From Leucobacter sp. UT-8R-CII-1-4 (GTDB lineage: Bacteria > Actinomycetota > Actinomycetes > Actinomycetales > Microbacteriaceae): DNA of 64,000 nucleotides. The DNA lies in NCBI RefSeq assembly GCF_030010235.1, contig NZ_JASCRS010000001.1, positions 1,054,001-1,118,000 of the forward strand, given 5' to 3'. Shown here in pieces: positions 24,457 through 33,072 of the stretch (its first letter is position 1; every line of letters begins with the position of its first letter). A program made the translations under genes and the position numbers. The notes under the pieces were generated by a model. It did no database searches. It worked only from the letters and a program-made list of their open reading frames with translations, and was not told where the DNA came from.

Positions 24457-25638
24457 CTAGACCCTGCTGAGATTTTTAGCAGCGAGGATCGCGCCGCACA
24501 CTTGCGCTGCGGTCGCTTCAAGCAAGGTCTCTGCATTCAATTGCATATCGGCCAGTGCCGCTGGGCCTCTGGCTATTGAGAATGCAGCGGAAACACCCGC
24601 CTCACGAGTTTGAGCCGGAGTAAGGTCGACCGATCCAGCGAGCACGATCACGGTTGATTCGCTCGCGGCATCGCTGAGGACTTGCGAGACCACTTTGCCA
24701 TCAAGCGACTGGCTATCAAATCGTCCTTCACCCGTGAACACGAGTGTCGCACCCTCAAGAGCTGCGGGCAGGCCCACAGCGGCGCTCACCAGCTGCGACC
24801 CTGGCACAAGCTCGGCGCCAAAAAGTGCGCTCAACCCGAGCGCAAGACCGCCCGCTGCGCCAATACCTGCCTGCTGCTTGAGCGCCGCACAGTCGAGGCC
24901 AATCGTCTCAGCGAGCACGTCGGCCAAGCGGTTAAGCGCCCGATCGATGAGTTCAACTTCTGCCTTATTCGCTCCCTTCTGCGGAGCAAACACTGCAGCG
25001 GCCCCTCGCGAACCAGTGAGCGGGTTATCTACATCGCACGCGATACGCCAACTGGCTGATTTCGCGCGTTCGTCAAGGTTCCATAGATCAATGCGGTGCA
25101 ATTCGAGCAGGCCGCGAGCACCAGGCGCAATGCTTTCACCTCGATCGGTGAGCAACTGAGCGCCCAGCTCACGTAACATTCCCGCACCGCCATCACTTGT
25201 GGCCGAACCGCCAAGACAGAGCAGAAGTTCGCTCGCCCCCGCGTCAAGGGCTGCCCGCAGGAGTGTGCCCACACCAGCAGTGTCAGCGTCAAGCGGCCGC
25301 AACGGCCGATCAGAAACCGCGGGGAGGCCGTTTGCATCAGCGGTTTCGATAATCGCCAGAAGCGCCCCATTGGGCGCATCGCCGAGACCAACTCTCCCCT
25401 CAATCGCCTGCCCAAGCGCATCGGTAGTCGGCACCCGAGCGATGTTGCCCCGCCAGGCCGCAACGAGCGCATCAAGTGTGCCTTCACCGCCGTCGGCCAT
25501 TGGCACCTCACGCACCTCAACGGAATCGCCAAACACTTGGCGCACACCGCGCGCAATCGCAGCCGCTGCCTCAGGAGAAGAGCAACTGCCCTTCAAAGAG
25601 TCAGGTGCGATCACGATTATGGGGGCGGCATTGCTCAT
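24457..25638 (-). CDS. Glycerate kinase (GarK/GlxK family)
   Basis: A 393-residue type I glycerate kinase that phosphorylates D-glycerate, normally to 2-phosphoglycerate. Landmarks are VIAPDSLKGSCSSPEAAAAI at the N-terminus, PMADGGEGTLDALV (about 45-58), LLLCLGGSATSDGGAGML (about 135-152), the ACDVDNPLTGSRGAA block and FTGEGRFDSQSLDGK near the C-terminus. It lies about 1.5 kb from the GntR/IlvD catabolic locus, where a tartronate-semialdehyde-reductase-like protein is found; a shared glycerate pathway is inference. The start follows a TACGCT box at 7 nt. Confidence 0.93.
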   Translation of the reverse strand: MSNAAPIIVIAPDSLKGSCSSPEAAAAIARGVRQVFGDSVEVREVPMADGGEGTLDALVAAWRGNIARVPTTDALGQAIEGRVGLGDAPNGALLAIIETADANGLPAVSDRPLRPLDADTAGVGTLLRAALDAGASELLLCLGGSATSDGGAGMLRELGAQLLTDRGESIAPGARGLLELHRIDLWNLDERAKSASWRIACDVDNPLTGSRGAAAVFAPQKGANKAEVELIDRALNRLADVLAETIGLDCAALKQQAGIGAAGGLALGLSALFGAELVPGSQLVSAAVGLPAALEGATLVFTGEGRFDSQSLDGKVVSQVLSDAASESTVIVLAGSVDLTPAQTREAGVSAAFSIARGPAALADMQLNAETLLEATAAQVCGAILAAKNLSRV

Positions 25639-25645
25639 AACGCCA

Positions 25646-25651
25646 AGCGTA
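25646..25651 (-). promoter_or_regulatory. -10 box of glycerate kinase, leaderless start
   Basis: TACGCT on the minus strand, 7 nt before the ATG at 25638. Confidence 0.5.
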
Positions 25652-25683
25652 CCGAGCGCTGGTCACCACAGCGAGAGACACAA

Positions 25684-25725
25684 AAGGGGCGGTGGATCAC
25701 CCCGCCCGGTGATCCACCGCCCCTT
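25684..25725 (-). terminator. Terminator of dps
   Basis: AAGGGGCGGTGGATCACC (25684-25701) pairs with GGTGATCCACCGCCCCTT (25708-25725): a perfect 18-bp stem, followed on the minus strand by a TTTT run. It lies 36 bp past the dps stop. Confidence 0.88.
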
Positions 25726-25761
25726 CATCTGGTGCGCTAACCGCTTAAACGCGGCAAACTT

Positions 25762-26250
25762 TTACTCGGCGTAGTGCGAGTAAAGGAACCAGCGGTCCTT
25801 ATCAAGCTGCTGGGCAATCGCGATTGCGATGTCCTGGCTCACTGGATCGATGTCGTCAAGCGCCTCAACCGCAGCGTTCACCGACGCAACCGTGGCGTCG
25901 ATCTGTGCGACAACCTCAGCAACCGTCTTCGCCGACTGCTGGAAACCGGGGCTCATCTCAGGTGTGCCGGTGCGACGCGCAACCGTGCCGATACGGCCAT
26001 CAACTGGAAGACCGAGGGCAACCACGCGCTCTGCAACGGTGTCGGCTGCATCTTGCGCGTTCGTTACGACCTGGTCAAGAAACTCGTGAACGCCGATAAA
26101 GTTTGCGCCACGCACATGCCAGTGCGCCTGCTTCGCGTTCACCGAGAGTGCGATCAGGTTGTGAAGCACCGGGCTGAGGTGCTGCTCAACGCCGCCTGCG
26201 CGGTCGAGACCATCTTTCGCTGCGGGAATCTGGAACTCTTGTGTAGTCAC
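25762..26250 (-). CDS. dps: Dps family DNA-protecting ferritin
   Basis: A 162-residue mini-ferritin that forms a dodecamer, oxidises and stores iron and protects DNA in stress. The ferroxidase ligands of the Dps interface are visible in LSVNAKQAHWHVRGANFIGVHEFLDQV (His, His, Asp/Glu), followed by the four-helix bundle and DKDRWFLYSHYAE at the end. It begins with a GTG preceded by GGGGAG at 6 nt. The upstream 214 bp hold a DtxR/IdeR-like half-matching site and repeated CCAGATCAG motifs, so iron or stress control is plausible. Confidence 0.93.
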   Translation of the reverse strand: MTTQEFQIPAAKDGLDRAGGVEQHLSPVLHNLIALSVNAKQAHWHVRGANFIGVHEFLDQVVTNAQDAADTVAERVVALGLPVDGRIGTVARRTGTPEMSPGFQQSAKTVAEVVAQIDATVASVNAAVEALDDIDPVSQDIAIAIAQQLDKDRWFLYSHYAE

Positions 26251-26341
26251 TATTTTCTCCCCTTTCGACGAAGCGTCATGGCAAGCGATTCAAGCCATAA
26301 TGACTGGGTGGTTCGCCCCGTCTGTGACCAACGATACGCTT

Positions 26342-26435
26342 CTGATCTGAGAATTCAAGCAAGCTTAGGCTTGGCTAAATCCCAGATCAGGAGGTGGAGG
26401 ATCGCCTCAGGGATCGGATAAACACTCCAGATCAG
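26342..26435. promoter_or_regulatory. Operator candidates upstream of dps
   Basis: TTAGGCTTGGCTAA (26365-26378) resembles the outer arms of an iron-repressor (DtxR/IdeR) box. It is framed by CTGATCTG (26342-26349) and CAGATCAG (26383-26390), an inverted pair; a further CCAGATCAG is at 26427-26435. The whole 26251-26464 spacer has no gene. Confidence 0.4.
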
Positions 26436-26464
26436 AGCAAAATTTGCTGGGTGATCCCCCGCAA

Positions 26465-27139
26465 TTACTGGAACGATTTCAGTAGCGCCGTATTCGACTC
26501 AATCAGGTGCTCTCGCATGCCATTCTCAGCAGCTTCGGCGTCACCGCGCTCGATCGCATCAAGGATCTGACGGTGCGCAATCAGCTCTTCTTGAGAGGTG
26601 ACGTGGGCCGATGCTTCCTCAAAGAGGTAGTGGATGCGCGTGGTCTCGTCATAGTACGTGCGAAGCAGCTTCTCTGCCCGTTCGTTGCGGGCGACACTCA
26701 TAATGCTGCGGTGAAAATCGCTTGCCGCATCAAGCCGAAGATCGTCGCTGAGCGATTCATCAAGCTGAATCGCCAGGCACTCGCGCAAGCGCTCTAGAAG
26801 TTGCTCACTGGGGCGCTTTGCCGCGACAGCTGTTAAAGGTGGCTCAATATACAAACGCAAGTTCATGATGTTGCGAATGTCGGTGAGACTCACCGGAGTA
26901 ACCATGTAGCCCCGGCGAGGGAACACCTGAACAAATCCCTCGGCCAGCAAAAACTGCAGTGCCTCTCGAACCGGAGTTTTCGAAACGAACATGCGCTCGG
27001 CAATCTCTGCTTCACGAATGATCTGACCGGGAGCAAGACGCGCAGTGACGATGTCATGGCGAAGCTCTGCGAGAACTTTTTGAGTCACAGACAAACCGCT
27101 TGCGCTGCCGTCGCTGTGCTCACCCTGGGGCATCGTCAC
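26465..27139 (-). CDS. GntR family regulator, FCD (FadR) type
   Basis: A 224-residue regulator: winged helix-turn-helix at about 15-80 (LAPGQIIREAEIAERMFVSKTPVREAL) and an all-helical FCD ligand domain (about 90-215) with metal-type residues in DFHRSIM (Asp, His) and the two later histidines in HRQILDAI and REHLIESN. It is the last gene of the IlvD-ABC operon, 13 bp after the binding-protein gene, and is the likely regulator of this locus. A GTG start (27139) has GGAG at 7 nt; an ATG 6 bases later is an alternative. Confidence 0.9.
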   Translation of the reverse strand: MTMPQGEHSDGSASGLSVTQKVLAELRHDIVTARLAPGQIIREAEIAERMFVSKTPVREALQFLLAEGFVQVFPRRGYMVTPVSLTDIRNIMNLRLYIEPPLTAVAAKRPSEQLLERLRECLAIQLDESLSDDLRLDAASDFHRSIMSVARNERAEKLLRTYYDETTRIHYLFEEASAHVTSQEELIAHRQILDAIERGDAEAAENGMREHLIESNTALLKSFQ

Positions 27140-27152
27140 TGTTGCGCTCCGC

Positions 27153-28037
27153 TCATCTGCCGTTGATATAGAGATCCGCCGCTTCAGGGTTAATGTTGTT
27201 CTCCTTCAGCACACGTTCTACCGTACCGTCTGCCTTCGCTCGCTTGTAGTAGTCGTCGATAGCAGCTGTCAGCTCTGGCACGCCCTTTGTGTGTGGCCAG
27301 TTGTTCTCAAGCAGCACGGTCAGCTCAGGGTACTTCTTTTCGTCGCCAACGATAACGGTCACGTAATCGTCATCACGGTCAGTGAAGTTAAATCCCTGAA
27401 TGCTCTGCCAGGCAACCGCATCGATTCGGCCAGCCTTCAGATCTTCGAAAGCATTCGCGTCACTCTGGTACTCCTCGATAGCGTCAGCACCGTAGGCAGC
27501 CTTCAACGGCTCAACATAGTAGGACCCCGAGAGCGTGCCGATCTTCTTGCCCTGCAGCGAGTCGATTGTCGCGTAAGCGTCACCCTTGGCCGATGTGAGT
27601 CCCAGAGTTTCGTACAGAATGTAGCCTTCAGCCTGGCCAAAAATCTCGGCACGGGCCGGAGTCTTCAAGATTAGGCCGCCAAAAATGTCTGACTTGCCCT
27701 CACTCAGATCGAGCTGTGCGGCCGCGCCGGTCATTGGCTTGAACTTCACCTCAAGGCAGTTCTCTGCCGCGAATTCACTGAGCAGTGCCGCATCAATACC
27801 CTCGAAAGGGCCGTTATCTGAGAGTGCATGGAACTTTGGAGCAGCGTTCATCGCTGCCACATTCAGCACCCCCTCCTTCAGCGTCGGAAACTCGTGCACC
27901 GGAACACAATCTTCAGCCACGGTTGAACCCTGCGCTTCGCCCGCTTGGGTGCTTGAGCAGGCAGTGAGGGTGAGCAGGGCGACACAGCCGCCAGCGAGCA
28001 TTGCGGCACCAATGCCGCGTTTAGTGTTTTTCATCAT
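27153..28037 (-). CDS. ABC transporter substrate-binding lipoprotein (polar amino acid type)
   Basis: A 294-residue periplasmic-type binding protein (SBP_bac_3). The signal sequence ends in a lipobox, LTAC (Cys at about 27). The mature part has the SBP_bac_3 pattern: GVLNVAAMNAAPKFHALSDNGPFEGIDAALLSEFAAE (partial), DSLQGKKIGTLSGSYYVEPL, DLKAGRIDAVAWQS and a C-terminal ADGTVERVLKENNI. The start at 28037 has AAGGAG at 6 nt. Neighbours are its two permeases and ATPase. Given the operon with an IlvD/Edd dehydratase, the ligand may be a hydroxy acid rather than an amino acid (inference). Confidence 0.9.
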   Translation of the reverse strand: MMKNTKRGIGAAMLAGGCVALLTLTACSSTQAGEAQGSTVAEDCVPVHEFPTLKEGVLNVAAMNAAPKFHALSDNGPFEGIDAALLSEFAAENCLEVKFKPMTGAAAQLDLSEGKSDIFGGLILKTPARAEIFGQAEGYILYETLGLTSAKGDAYATIDSLQGKKIGTLSGSYYVEPLKAAYGADAIEEYQSDANAFEDLKAGRIDAVAWQSIQGFNFTDRDDDYVTVIVGDEKKYPELTVLLENNWPHTKGVPELTAAIDDYYKRAKADGTVERVLKENNINPEAADLYINGR

Positions 28038-28056
28038 GGTCTTCTCCTTCGAAGAG

Positions 28057-28815
28057 TTATTTGGTGTGTTCGGAACGTAGAGCCGTGTTGATGACACGGG
28101 TGCTTGGAGCTGCGTCTTTGCTGTCGTCGCCCTTGCGCAGATTTCGTTGACGCTTTTTCGCCTGCGGTGCGCGGCCGGTGATGCGGGCAGCTCGGCGATC
28201 TGCGAGCACTTCCATCCATGCCAGCAGTGAGGTAAACAGCAGGTAGAGCAGAGCGGCGACGAGGAGTGGTTGCAGCACTTTGAAGTTGGTCATGCCGATC
28301 GAGTACGCCATTCCGAGCAGTTCTTTGCCGCCAATTGCGTAAGCGAGAGCTGTGCCCTGGAATGTAATGATCGCGATACCGATCACGGGCGGCACCACAA
28401 TGTTCAGCACATGCGGGAGCACGATCCGCAGCGTAATGTCGCTCTTGCTGAATGCCAGGGCTTCGGCGGCTTCCAACTGACCACGAGGCACATTTGCGAT
28501 TGCTGCGCGGAAGATCTCTGCGGTGTAGGCAGCGGTGGTGAGACCAAAGGCAATCACAATCGACGTGAAACGATCGAGTGTGACCACATTGGTCATACCG
28601 AAGTACACCAAATACAGGGTGAGCAGCGCCGGGAAGCCGCGGAAGATTTCAACGAGTGCGACAACAATTCCACGCACCACCTTTGATCGGCCATTCAGCG
28701 CAAGACCGGCAAAGAATCCAAGCGGAATGCCCACCAGCAAGCTGATGAATGCCATTTGAATGCTCAGCCACAGCCCGGGCAGCAGTTGAACAGCAAGACT
28801 CATAAATTCACTCAT
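28057..28815 (-). CDS. Amino acid-type ABC permease
   Basis: A 252-residue HisM/GlnP-type permease with five membrane segments and the inner-membrane coupling motif EAAEALAFSKSDITLRIVLPH (EAA loop, in part) at about 118-138. The N-terminal VQLLPGLWLSIQMAFIS is typical. A charged tail of about 45 residues (Lys/Arg-rich) is unusual for the family. The ATG at 28815 overlaps the preceding stop (TGATG). It forms a heterodimer with the next permease. Confidence 0.9.
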   Translation of the reverse strand: MSEFMSLAVQLLPGLWLSIQMAFISLLVGIPLGFFAGLALNGRSKVVRGIVVALVEIFRGFPALLTLYLVYFGMTNVVTLDRFTSIVIAFGLTTAAYTAEIFRAAIANVPRGQLEAAEALAFSKSDITLRIVLPHVLNIVVPPVIGIAIITFQGTALAYAIGGKELLGMAYSIGMTNFKVLQPLLVAALLYLLFTSLLAWMEVLADRRAARITGRAPQAKKRQRNLRKGDDSKDAAPSTRVINTALRSEHTK

Positions 28816-29462
28816 CACGCCACTCCAACCCTGCGATGCGCGGTAGCTCTCGCGTCAAGCCATCGGGCGAGGAACCCGATCGGCACTGAAATCAGCAGAT
28901 ACACCAAGCCAATAGTGAGGAACGCAGGAATCGGCTCGGCGCCAACCTGCACCGCGTTGTAGGCGTAGAACATCATTTCGTTTGCGCCAATAATCGAAGC
29001 GATTGCGGTGTTCTTCAGCAGCGTGATCGAGTACGCAGCCGTAGAGGCGAGGGTTACCGGGATCGCCTGCGGCAGCACCACAAAACGAAGCGTGTCGAGC
29101 TTGCTGAGGCCCACCGCAGCGGCGCCCTCCCACTGACCCTTCGGCACAGCATCGAGACCCGAGCGAATACTGTCACCAATGTAGGCAGAATTCACAAAGC
29201 CAAGGCCGACAATCGCGGCAAGCACTGGCACCTCAGAAATGATTCCGAGCGAGAGACCAAAGTAAATGATGATCAACCAGGCAATCGGCGGAATACCGCG
29301 GGCGATCCAAGCCCAAACCGCGCCAACAAAACGCGCGAAACCGTTTGTCGAACGACGCAGCATTGCCACAGGAATTGCCAGCAAGACCGAGAGCACGAGC
29401 GCTCCGGCCCAGATCTGAAGGGTGATGGATAACCCTTCGAGTAGGTAGCGAATTTCGAGCAT
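28815..29462 (-). CDS. Amino acid-type ABC permease
   Basis: A 215-residue HisQ/HisM-type permease with five membrane segments. It carries LEGLSITLQIWAGALVLSVLL at the N-terminus and an EAA-type loop GQWEGAAAVGLSKLDTLRFVVLPQAIP (in part) at about 108-134. It starts directly at the stop of the ATPase gene and shares a base with the next permease. Partner of the permease at 28057-28815. Confidence 0.9.
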   Translation of the reverse strand: MLEIRYLLEGLSITLQIWAGALVLSVLLAIPVAMLRRSTNGFARFVGAVWAWIARGIPPIAWLIIIYFGLSLGIISEVPVLAAIVGLGFVNSAYIGDSIRSGLDAVPKGQWEGAAAVGLSKLDTLRFVVLPQAIPVTLASTAAYSITLLKNTAIASIIGANEMMFYAYNAVQVGAEPIPAFLTIGLVYLLISVPIGFLARWLDARATAHRRVGVA

Positions 29463-30232
29463 CAGATTTCTCCGTTGATCGCGCTTACGAATCGACGAAT
29501 ACGTTCATGCGCTGGATCATCCAACAACTGCGCAGGCTCACCCATGGCCACAAGCTCGCCATCGGCAATGAACATCAGGCGATCTGCCGCTTCGCGCGCA
29601 AACTGAATCTCGTGCGTCACGGTGAGCATGGTCATGCCACCTTCGGCAAGCTCTTTCATCACTTTGAGCACCTCAACACGCATCTCAGGGTCGATCGCGC
29701 TTGTTGGCTCGTCAAAGAGCATGACGTCTGGGTCGAGTGCGAGCGCACGAGCGATCGCGACTCGCTGCTGCTGGCCGCCTGAAAGTTGGCTTGGATGCTT
29801 GTGCATGTGAGCTTTGAGGCCGACACGATCAAGCAGCTTCTCTGCCCGAGCCTCAGCTTCTTCTTTCGAGAGACCGAGCACGCGACGCGGAGCAAGGCTG
29901 ACATTTTCGAGGGCAGTATGTGTTGCAAAAAGGTTGAACGACTGAAACACCATGCCGACCCGCTTGCGCAGTGCACGAACGGAAGCGACCGGGGTTTTGC
30001 TTGCAGAGTCAAAAACTCGCTCGCCAGCGAGCTCGATTTCACCGTGGTTTGGCACCTCAAGTAAGTTCAGGCAACGAATAAACGTGCTCTTGCCCGAACC
30101 ACTTGGCCCGATGATGGCAATGTGTTCACCCTTTGCGACGTCAATACTGATGCCGTGCAAAATCTCTTTGTCGCCATAACTCTTCTTGATAGTTCGGGCT
30201 GAGAGCGCGATCTCGGTGTTAGTTGCGGTCAT
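29462..30232 (-). CDS. Amino acid-type ABC transporter ATPase
   Basis: A 256-residue GlnQ/HisP-type ATPase. Walker A is GPSGSGKST (about 44-52), the Q-loop is in VFQSFNLF, the signature is [15 protein letters not shown] (about 150-164), Walker B is [12 protein letters not shown] and the switch histidine is in VTHEIQFA. The ATG at 30232 follows AAGGGGG; a longer frame upstream is not protein-like. The start lies 14 bp inside the IlvD/Edd gene, so translation is coupled. Confidence 0.93.
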   Translation of the reverse strand: MTATNTEIALSARTIKKSYGDKEILHGISIDVAKGEHIAIIGPSGSGKSTFIRCLNLLEVPNHGEIELAGERVFDSASKTPVASVRALRKRVGMVFQSFNLFATHTALENVSLAPRRVLGLSKEEAEARAEKLLDRVGLKAHMHKHPSQLSGGQQQRVAIARALALDPDVMLFDEPTSAIDPEMRVEVLKVMKELAEGGMTMLTVTHEIQFAREAADRLMFIADGELVAMGEPAQLLDDPAHERIRRFVSAINGEI

Positions 30233-31979
30233 CGTGAGAACCCCCTTGTTCTTCGGTGGTGAAACGGTTGTTTGTGCTGTTGCTGCTGGCGATCTTTCGG
30301 AGGAAGTCGAAGTCACACCCCTCGTCGGCCTGCAGCACGTGGTCGAAGTGCAGTTGGGCGAAGCCACGGTTCGGGCGCTCGGGCCCCGCAAACGGCTCAC
30401 GCGCAAGGTATTCGGCTTCATCAACGAGGTGGTCGAGGCGACCAGTGACGGTGTCTAGCAGCACTTCGTCGCCGTCGCGCAGATAGGCGAGCGGCCCTCC
30501 CGCTGCGGCTTCTGGTGAGACGTGCAGCACGACCGCGCCGGTTGAAGTTCCACTCATGCGTGCGTCAGAGATTCGCACCATTTCGGTGACGCCCTGCTGC
30601 ATAAGCTTTGCTGGGATCGGAATATGGCCGACCTCTGGCATACCCGGGGCACCAATGGGCCCGAGGCCACGCAGCACCAGTACGCTGCTCGCATCGACCA
30701 CCAAGTTGGGGTCGTCGATGCGGTTGTTCAGATCCTCGAGCCCGTCAAACACAACAGCGCGACCGCGGTGTTGCAGTGGCCCATCGCTTTCAATGCCTGC
30801 GGTTTTCAAGATCGCGCCATTGGGTGCGAGATTTCCGCGCAGTACGACGAGCGGGCCCTGCGCACTAATCGGGGTTTCACGAAGCCGAATAGCGTTGTGC
30901 GCTGGCGCTTCGGTGGCTGCGAGCAGATCTGCCCAGCGTTCACCGTGCACTGTGCGCTGATCCGCGTGCAAGAGGTCGCTGATCTGTGTGAGCAAAGCTG
31001 GCAGACTGCCAGCGTCTTCGAGGTCGTTCAGCGTCATTTCTCCGCCAGGGCGCACGTTCGTGAGGTACGGCGTGCTGCGCGACCACTGTTCGAAACGCTC
31101 CATGCCGATTTCAACGCCGGCGCGACCTGCGATGGCTTCAAGGTGAATGATGGCGTTGGTTGAGCCGCCAAGGGCGGTGATGGCGCGGAAGGCGTTTTCG
31201 AGCGAGGCGAGATTCACCAGGTCTTTTGGCTTTTGGTCTCGCTGTACTGCTGCGACTGCCGCAAGGCCGGTTCGGAATCCGAGGTCTCGCCGGGCGAGAC
31301 TTACGGAATCAGCAAACACGTGATCTGGCAATGCGAAACCGAGTACAGCAGCAATAGCCGCCATTGAGCTTGCGGTGCCCATCACATTGCAGGTGCCAAC
31401 ATCGGTGTTGAGGTTGCCTTCAAATTCCTGCCACTCAGCATCGTCAACCTCACCGACCCTGCGGCGGTCGCAGAACGGCCACGCGTCATCGACTGTGAGC
31501 GGCGAGATACCTCGATGGCACGAAGTTGGTCGCGGCCCGGCAGCGAGAAGCGTCGCCGGCTTGTTGGCGCTCAATGCGCCCATCAGCTGAGCGGGAATGG
31601 TCTTGTCGCAGCCACCAAGCAAGACCACCCCATCGATCGGGGCGGCCGTGATCATTTCTTCGACATCCATCGACATGAGGTTGCGCAAAAACATGCTGGT
31701 CGGCCGAGTGAATGGCTCAGAAATCGAGATGGTTGGGAACTCAATCGGAAGCCCCCCAGCTTCGCGAATGCCCCTCTTCACCTCTGCGGCGAGCCGGTTC
31801 AGGCCGAGGTTGCATGGGTTGAGCTCCGACGCACTGTTCGCGATGCCAATCACTGGCCGATTGCGCACGTCTTCTGCTGAGAACCCTGCGCCTCGCAGAA
31901 ATGCGCGGTGCATCAACCCGTCTTGACCGGAGTCATGAAATAGGTCTCCACCGCTCCCTGCGATGCCCCTCTGCGACAT
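30219..31979 (-). CDS. IlvD/Edd family dehydratase (likely sugar- or hydroxy-acid dehydratase)
   Basis: A 586-residue Fe-S dehydratase. Iron-sulphur cysteines are seen in NPCNLGLN (about 57), LLGGCDKTIPA (about 123) and GTCNVMGTASSMAA (about 196); the C-terminal DARMSGTSTGAVVLHVSPEAA carries the substrate-binding arginine and serine. The length and the GTSTGAVVLHVSPEA form match the aldonate/sugar-acid dehydratase branch (arabonate/xylonate type) more than IlvD proper. It is the first gene of an operon with an ABC importer and a GntR/FCD regulator, so a catabolic role is likely. The ATG follows AAAGG. Confidence 0.85.
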   Translation of the reverse strand: MSQRGIAGSGGDLFHDSGQDGLMHRAFLRGAGFSAEDVRNRPVIGIANSASELNPCNLGLNRLAAEVKRGIREAGGLPIEFPTISISEPFTRPTSMFLRNLMSMDVEEMITAAPIDGVVLLGGCDKTIPAQLMGALSANKPATLLAAGPRPTSCHRGISPLTVDDAWPFCDRRRVGEVDDAEWQEFEGNLNTDVGTCNVMGTASSMAAIAAVLGFALPDHVFADSVSLARRDLGFRTGLAAVAAVQRDQKPKDLVNLASLENAFRAITALGGSTNAIIHLEAIAGRAGVEIGMERFEQWSRSTPYLTNVRPGGEMTLNDLEDAGSLPALLTQISDLLHADQRTVHGERWADLLAATEAPAHNAIRLRETPISAQGPLVVLRGNLAPNGAILKTAGIESDGPLQHRGRAVVFDGLEDLNNRIDDPNLVVDASSVLVLRGLGPIGAPGMPEVGHIPIPAKLMQQGVTEMVRISDARMSGTSTGAVVLHVSPEAAAGGPLAYLRDGDEVLLDTVTGRLDHLVDEAEYLAREPFAGPERPNRGFAQLHFDHVLQADEGCDFDFLRKIASSNSTNNRFTTEEQGGSHDDRN

Positions 31980-32056
31980 GGATTGCCTTTCAAAACAAAA
32001 ACGAGCGCCCCGTTACGCTCTTCGGCAATCCTGACACAATCTCTGCGTTCATGTTG

Positions 32057-32098
32057 TTGATATATCTTACCGATACCAAGATTGTTCATATAGTTATC
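32057..32098. promoter_or_regulatory. Divergent operator region, IlvD/Edd and D-2-hydroxyacid dehydrogenase genes
   Basis: An AT-rich block in the 150-bp divergent spacer: TTGATATATCTTA (32057-32069), ATCTT-N9-AAGAT (32064-32082) and TTCATATAGTTATC (32085-32098). GATATATCT recurs in a perfect palindrome at 34817-34830 near the SDR gene, suggesting one regulator for both, probably the local GntR/FCD protein. Confidence 0.4.
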
Positions 32099-32129
32099 TG
32101 AGACCTAATCGCTTAATGAGGAGTGCAGT

Positions 32130-33050
32130 GTGAACCGTCTACAAGTCGCCATTGTCGGTACCCCCTACCCGCAATTGACTGCAGCGCTGGCCGCGGCAGA
32201 AGTAGACATTGTCGAGGATCACCTGAGCGCAGAGGCAGCGATTGTCACCTTCGGCGGCACCTCGGCCGAACTCACCGAACTCGCCACAAACTCTTCAACA
32301 TTGCGCTGGGTACAACTACCAAGCGCCGGAATCGAAGCGTTCAACGATGCGCTTAAGGCCCGCCCAGACCTACAGTGGACCAGCGCAAAGGGAGCCTACG
32401 GCGAACCAGTGGCCGAGCACGCCCTAGCACTCACCCTCGCGCTGCTGCGCGAACTGCCAAAACGAGTTGTCGCACGCTCCTGGGCGCCCGCCAGCGGCAC
32501 CTCGCTACACGGATTGCGCATCACCGTGGTCGGTTCGGGCGGCGTCGCCCTTGAGATCGTGCGATTGATGAAGTGCTTCCGCACAGACGTCACCGTAGTG
32601 CGGCGCACCGAGGCTGACGCCGCAGGCGCCGATCGCACCATCAGCACCGCGCAGCTTCACGAGGCACTGCCAAAGACTGACGTGCTCGTGCTGGCAGCCG
32701 CCCTCACGCCAGCAACCCGCAATATGATTTCAGCCACCGAACTCGCCCTGCTCGGCGAACATGCAATCATCGTGAACATCGCACGCGGCGGGCTCATTGA
32801 TACCACTGCGCTCACCGAACACTTGGCCGCAAACAAGATCGCTGGCGCTGCCCTCGACGTCACCGAACCCGAGCCACTGCCCGACGGGCATCCCCTCTGG
32901 ACGGAACCGCGCGCCCTCATCACCCCGCACGCAGCAGACACCCTAGAGATGATTCAGCCGCTCTTCGCGGCCCGGGTCGCCGAGAATCTCAGCCGCTTCG
33001 GCTCCGGCCTCGCGCTAACGGGCCAGGTCGACGCAGCGGCCGGGTACTGA
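32130..33050 (+). CDS. D-isomer-specific 2-hydroxyacid dehydrogenase
   Basis: A 306-residue NAD(P)-dependent dehydrogenase. Landmarks: a nucleotide-binding turn VVGSGGVALEIVRLM (about 131-145), NIARGGLIDTTAL with the catalytic Arg (about 217), LDVTEPEPLPDGHPLW with the Glu (about 246) and ITPHAADT with the His (about 270). Members reduce glyoxylate, hydroxypyruvate or other 2-keto acids. The GTG start follows GAGGAG at 6 nt. Divergent from the IlvD/Edd operon and probably under the same control. Confidence 0.9.
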   Translation: MNRLQVAIVGTPYPQLTAALAAAEVDIVEDHLSAEAAIVTFGGTSAELTELATNSSTLRWVQLPSAGIEAFNDALKARPDLQWTSAKGAYGEPVAEHALALTLALLRELPKRVVARSWAPASGTSLHGLRITVVGSGGVALEIVRLMKCFRTDVTVVRRTEADAAGADRTISTAQLHEALPKTDVLVLAAALTPATRNMISATELALLGEHAIIVNIARGGLIDTTALTEHLAANKIAGAALDVTEPEPLPDGHPLWTEPRALITPHAADTLEMIQPLFAARVAENLSRFGSGLALTGQVDAAAGY

Positions 33051-33072
33051 TCCCGCGCAATACGAACTTCGA

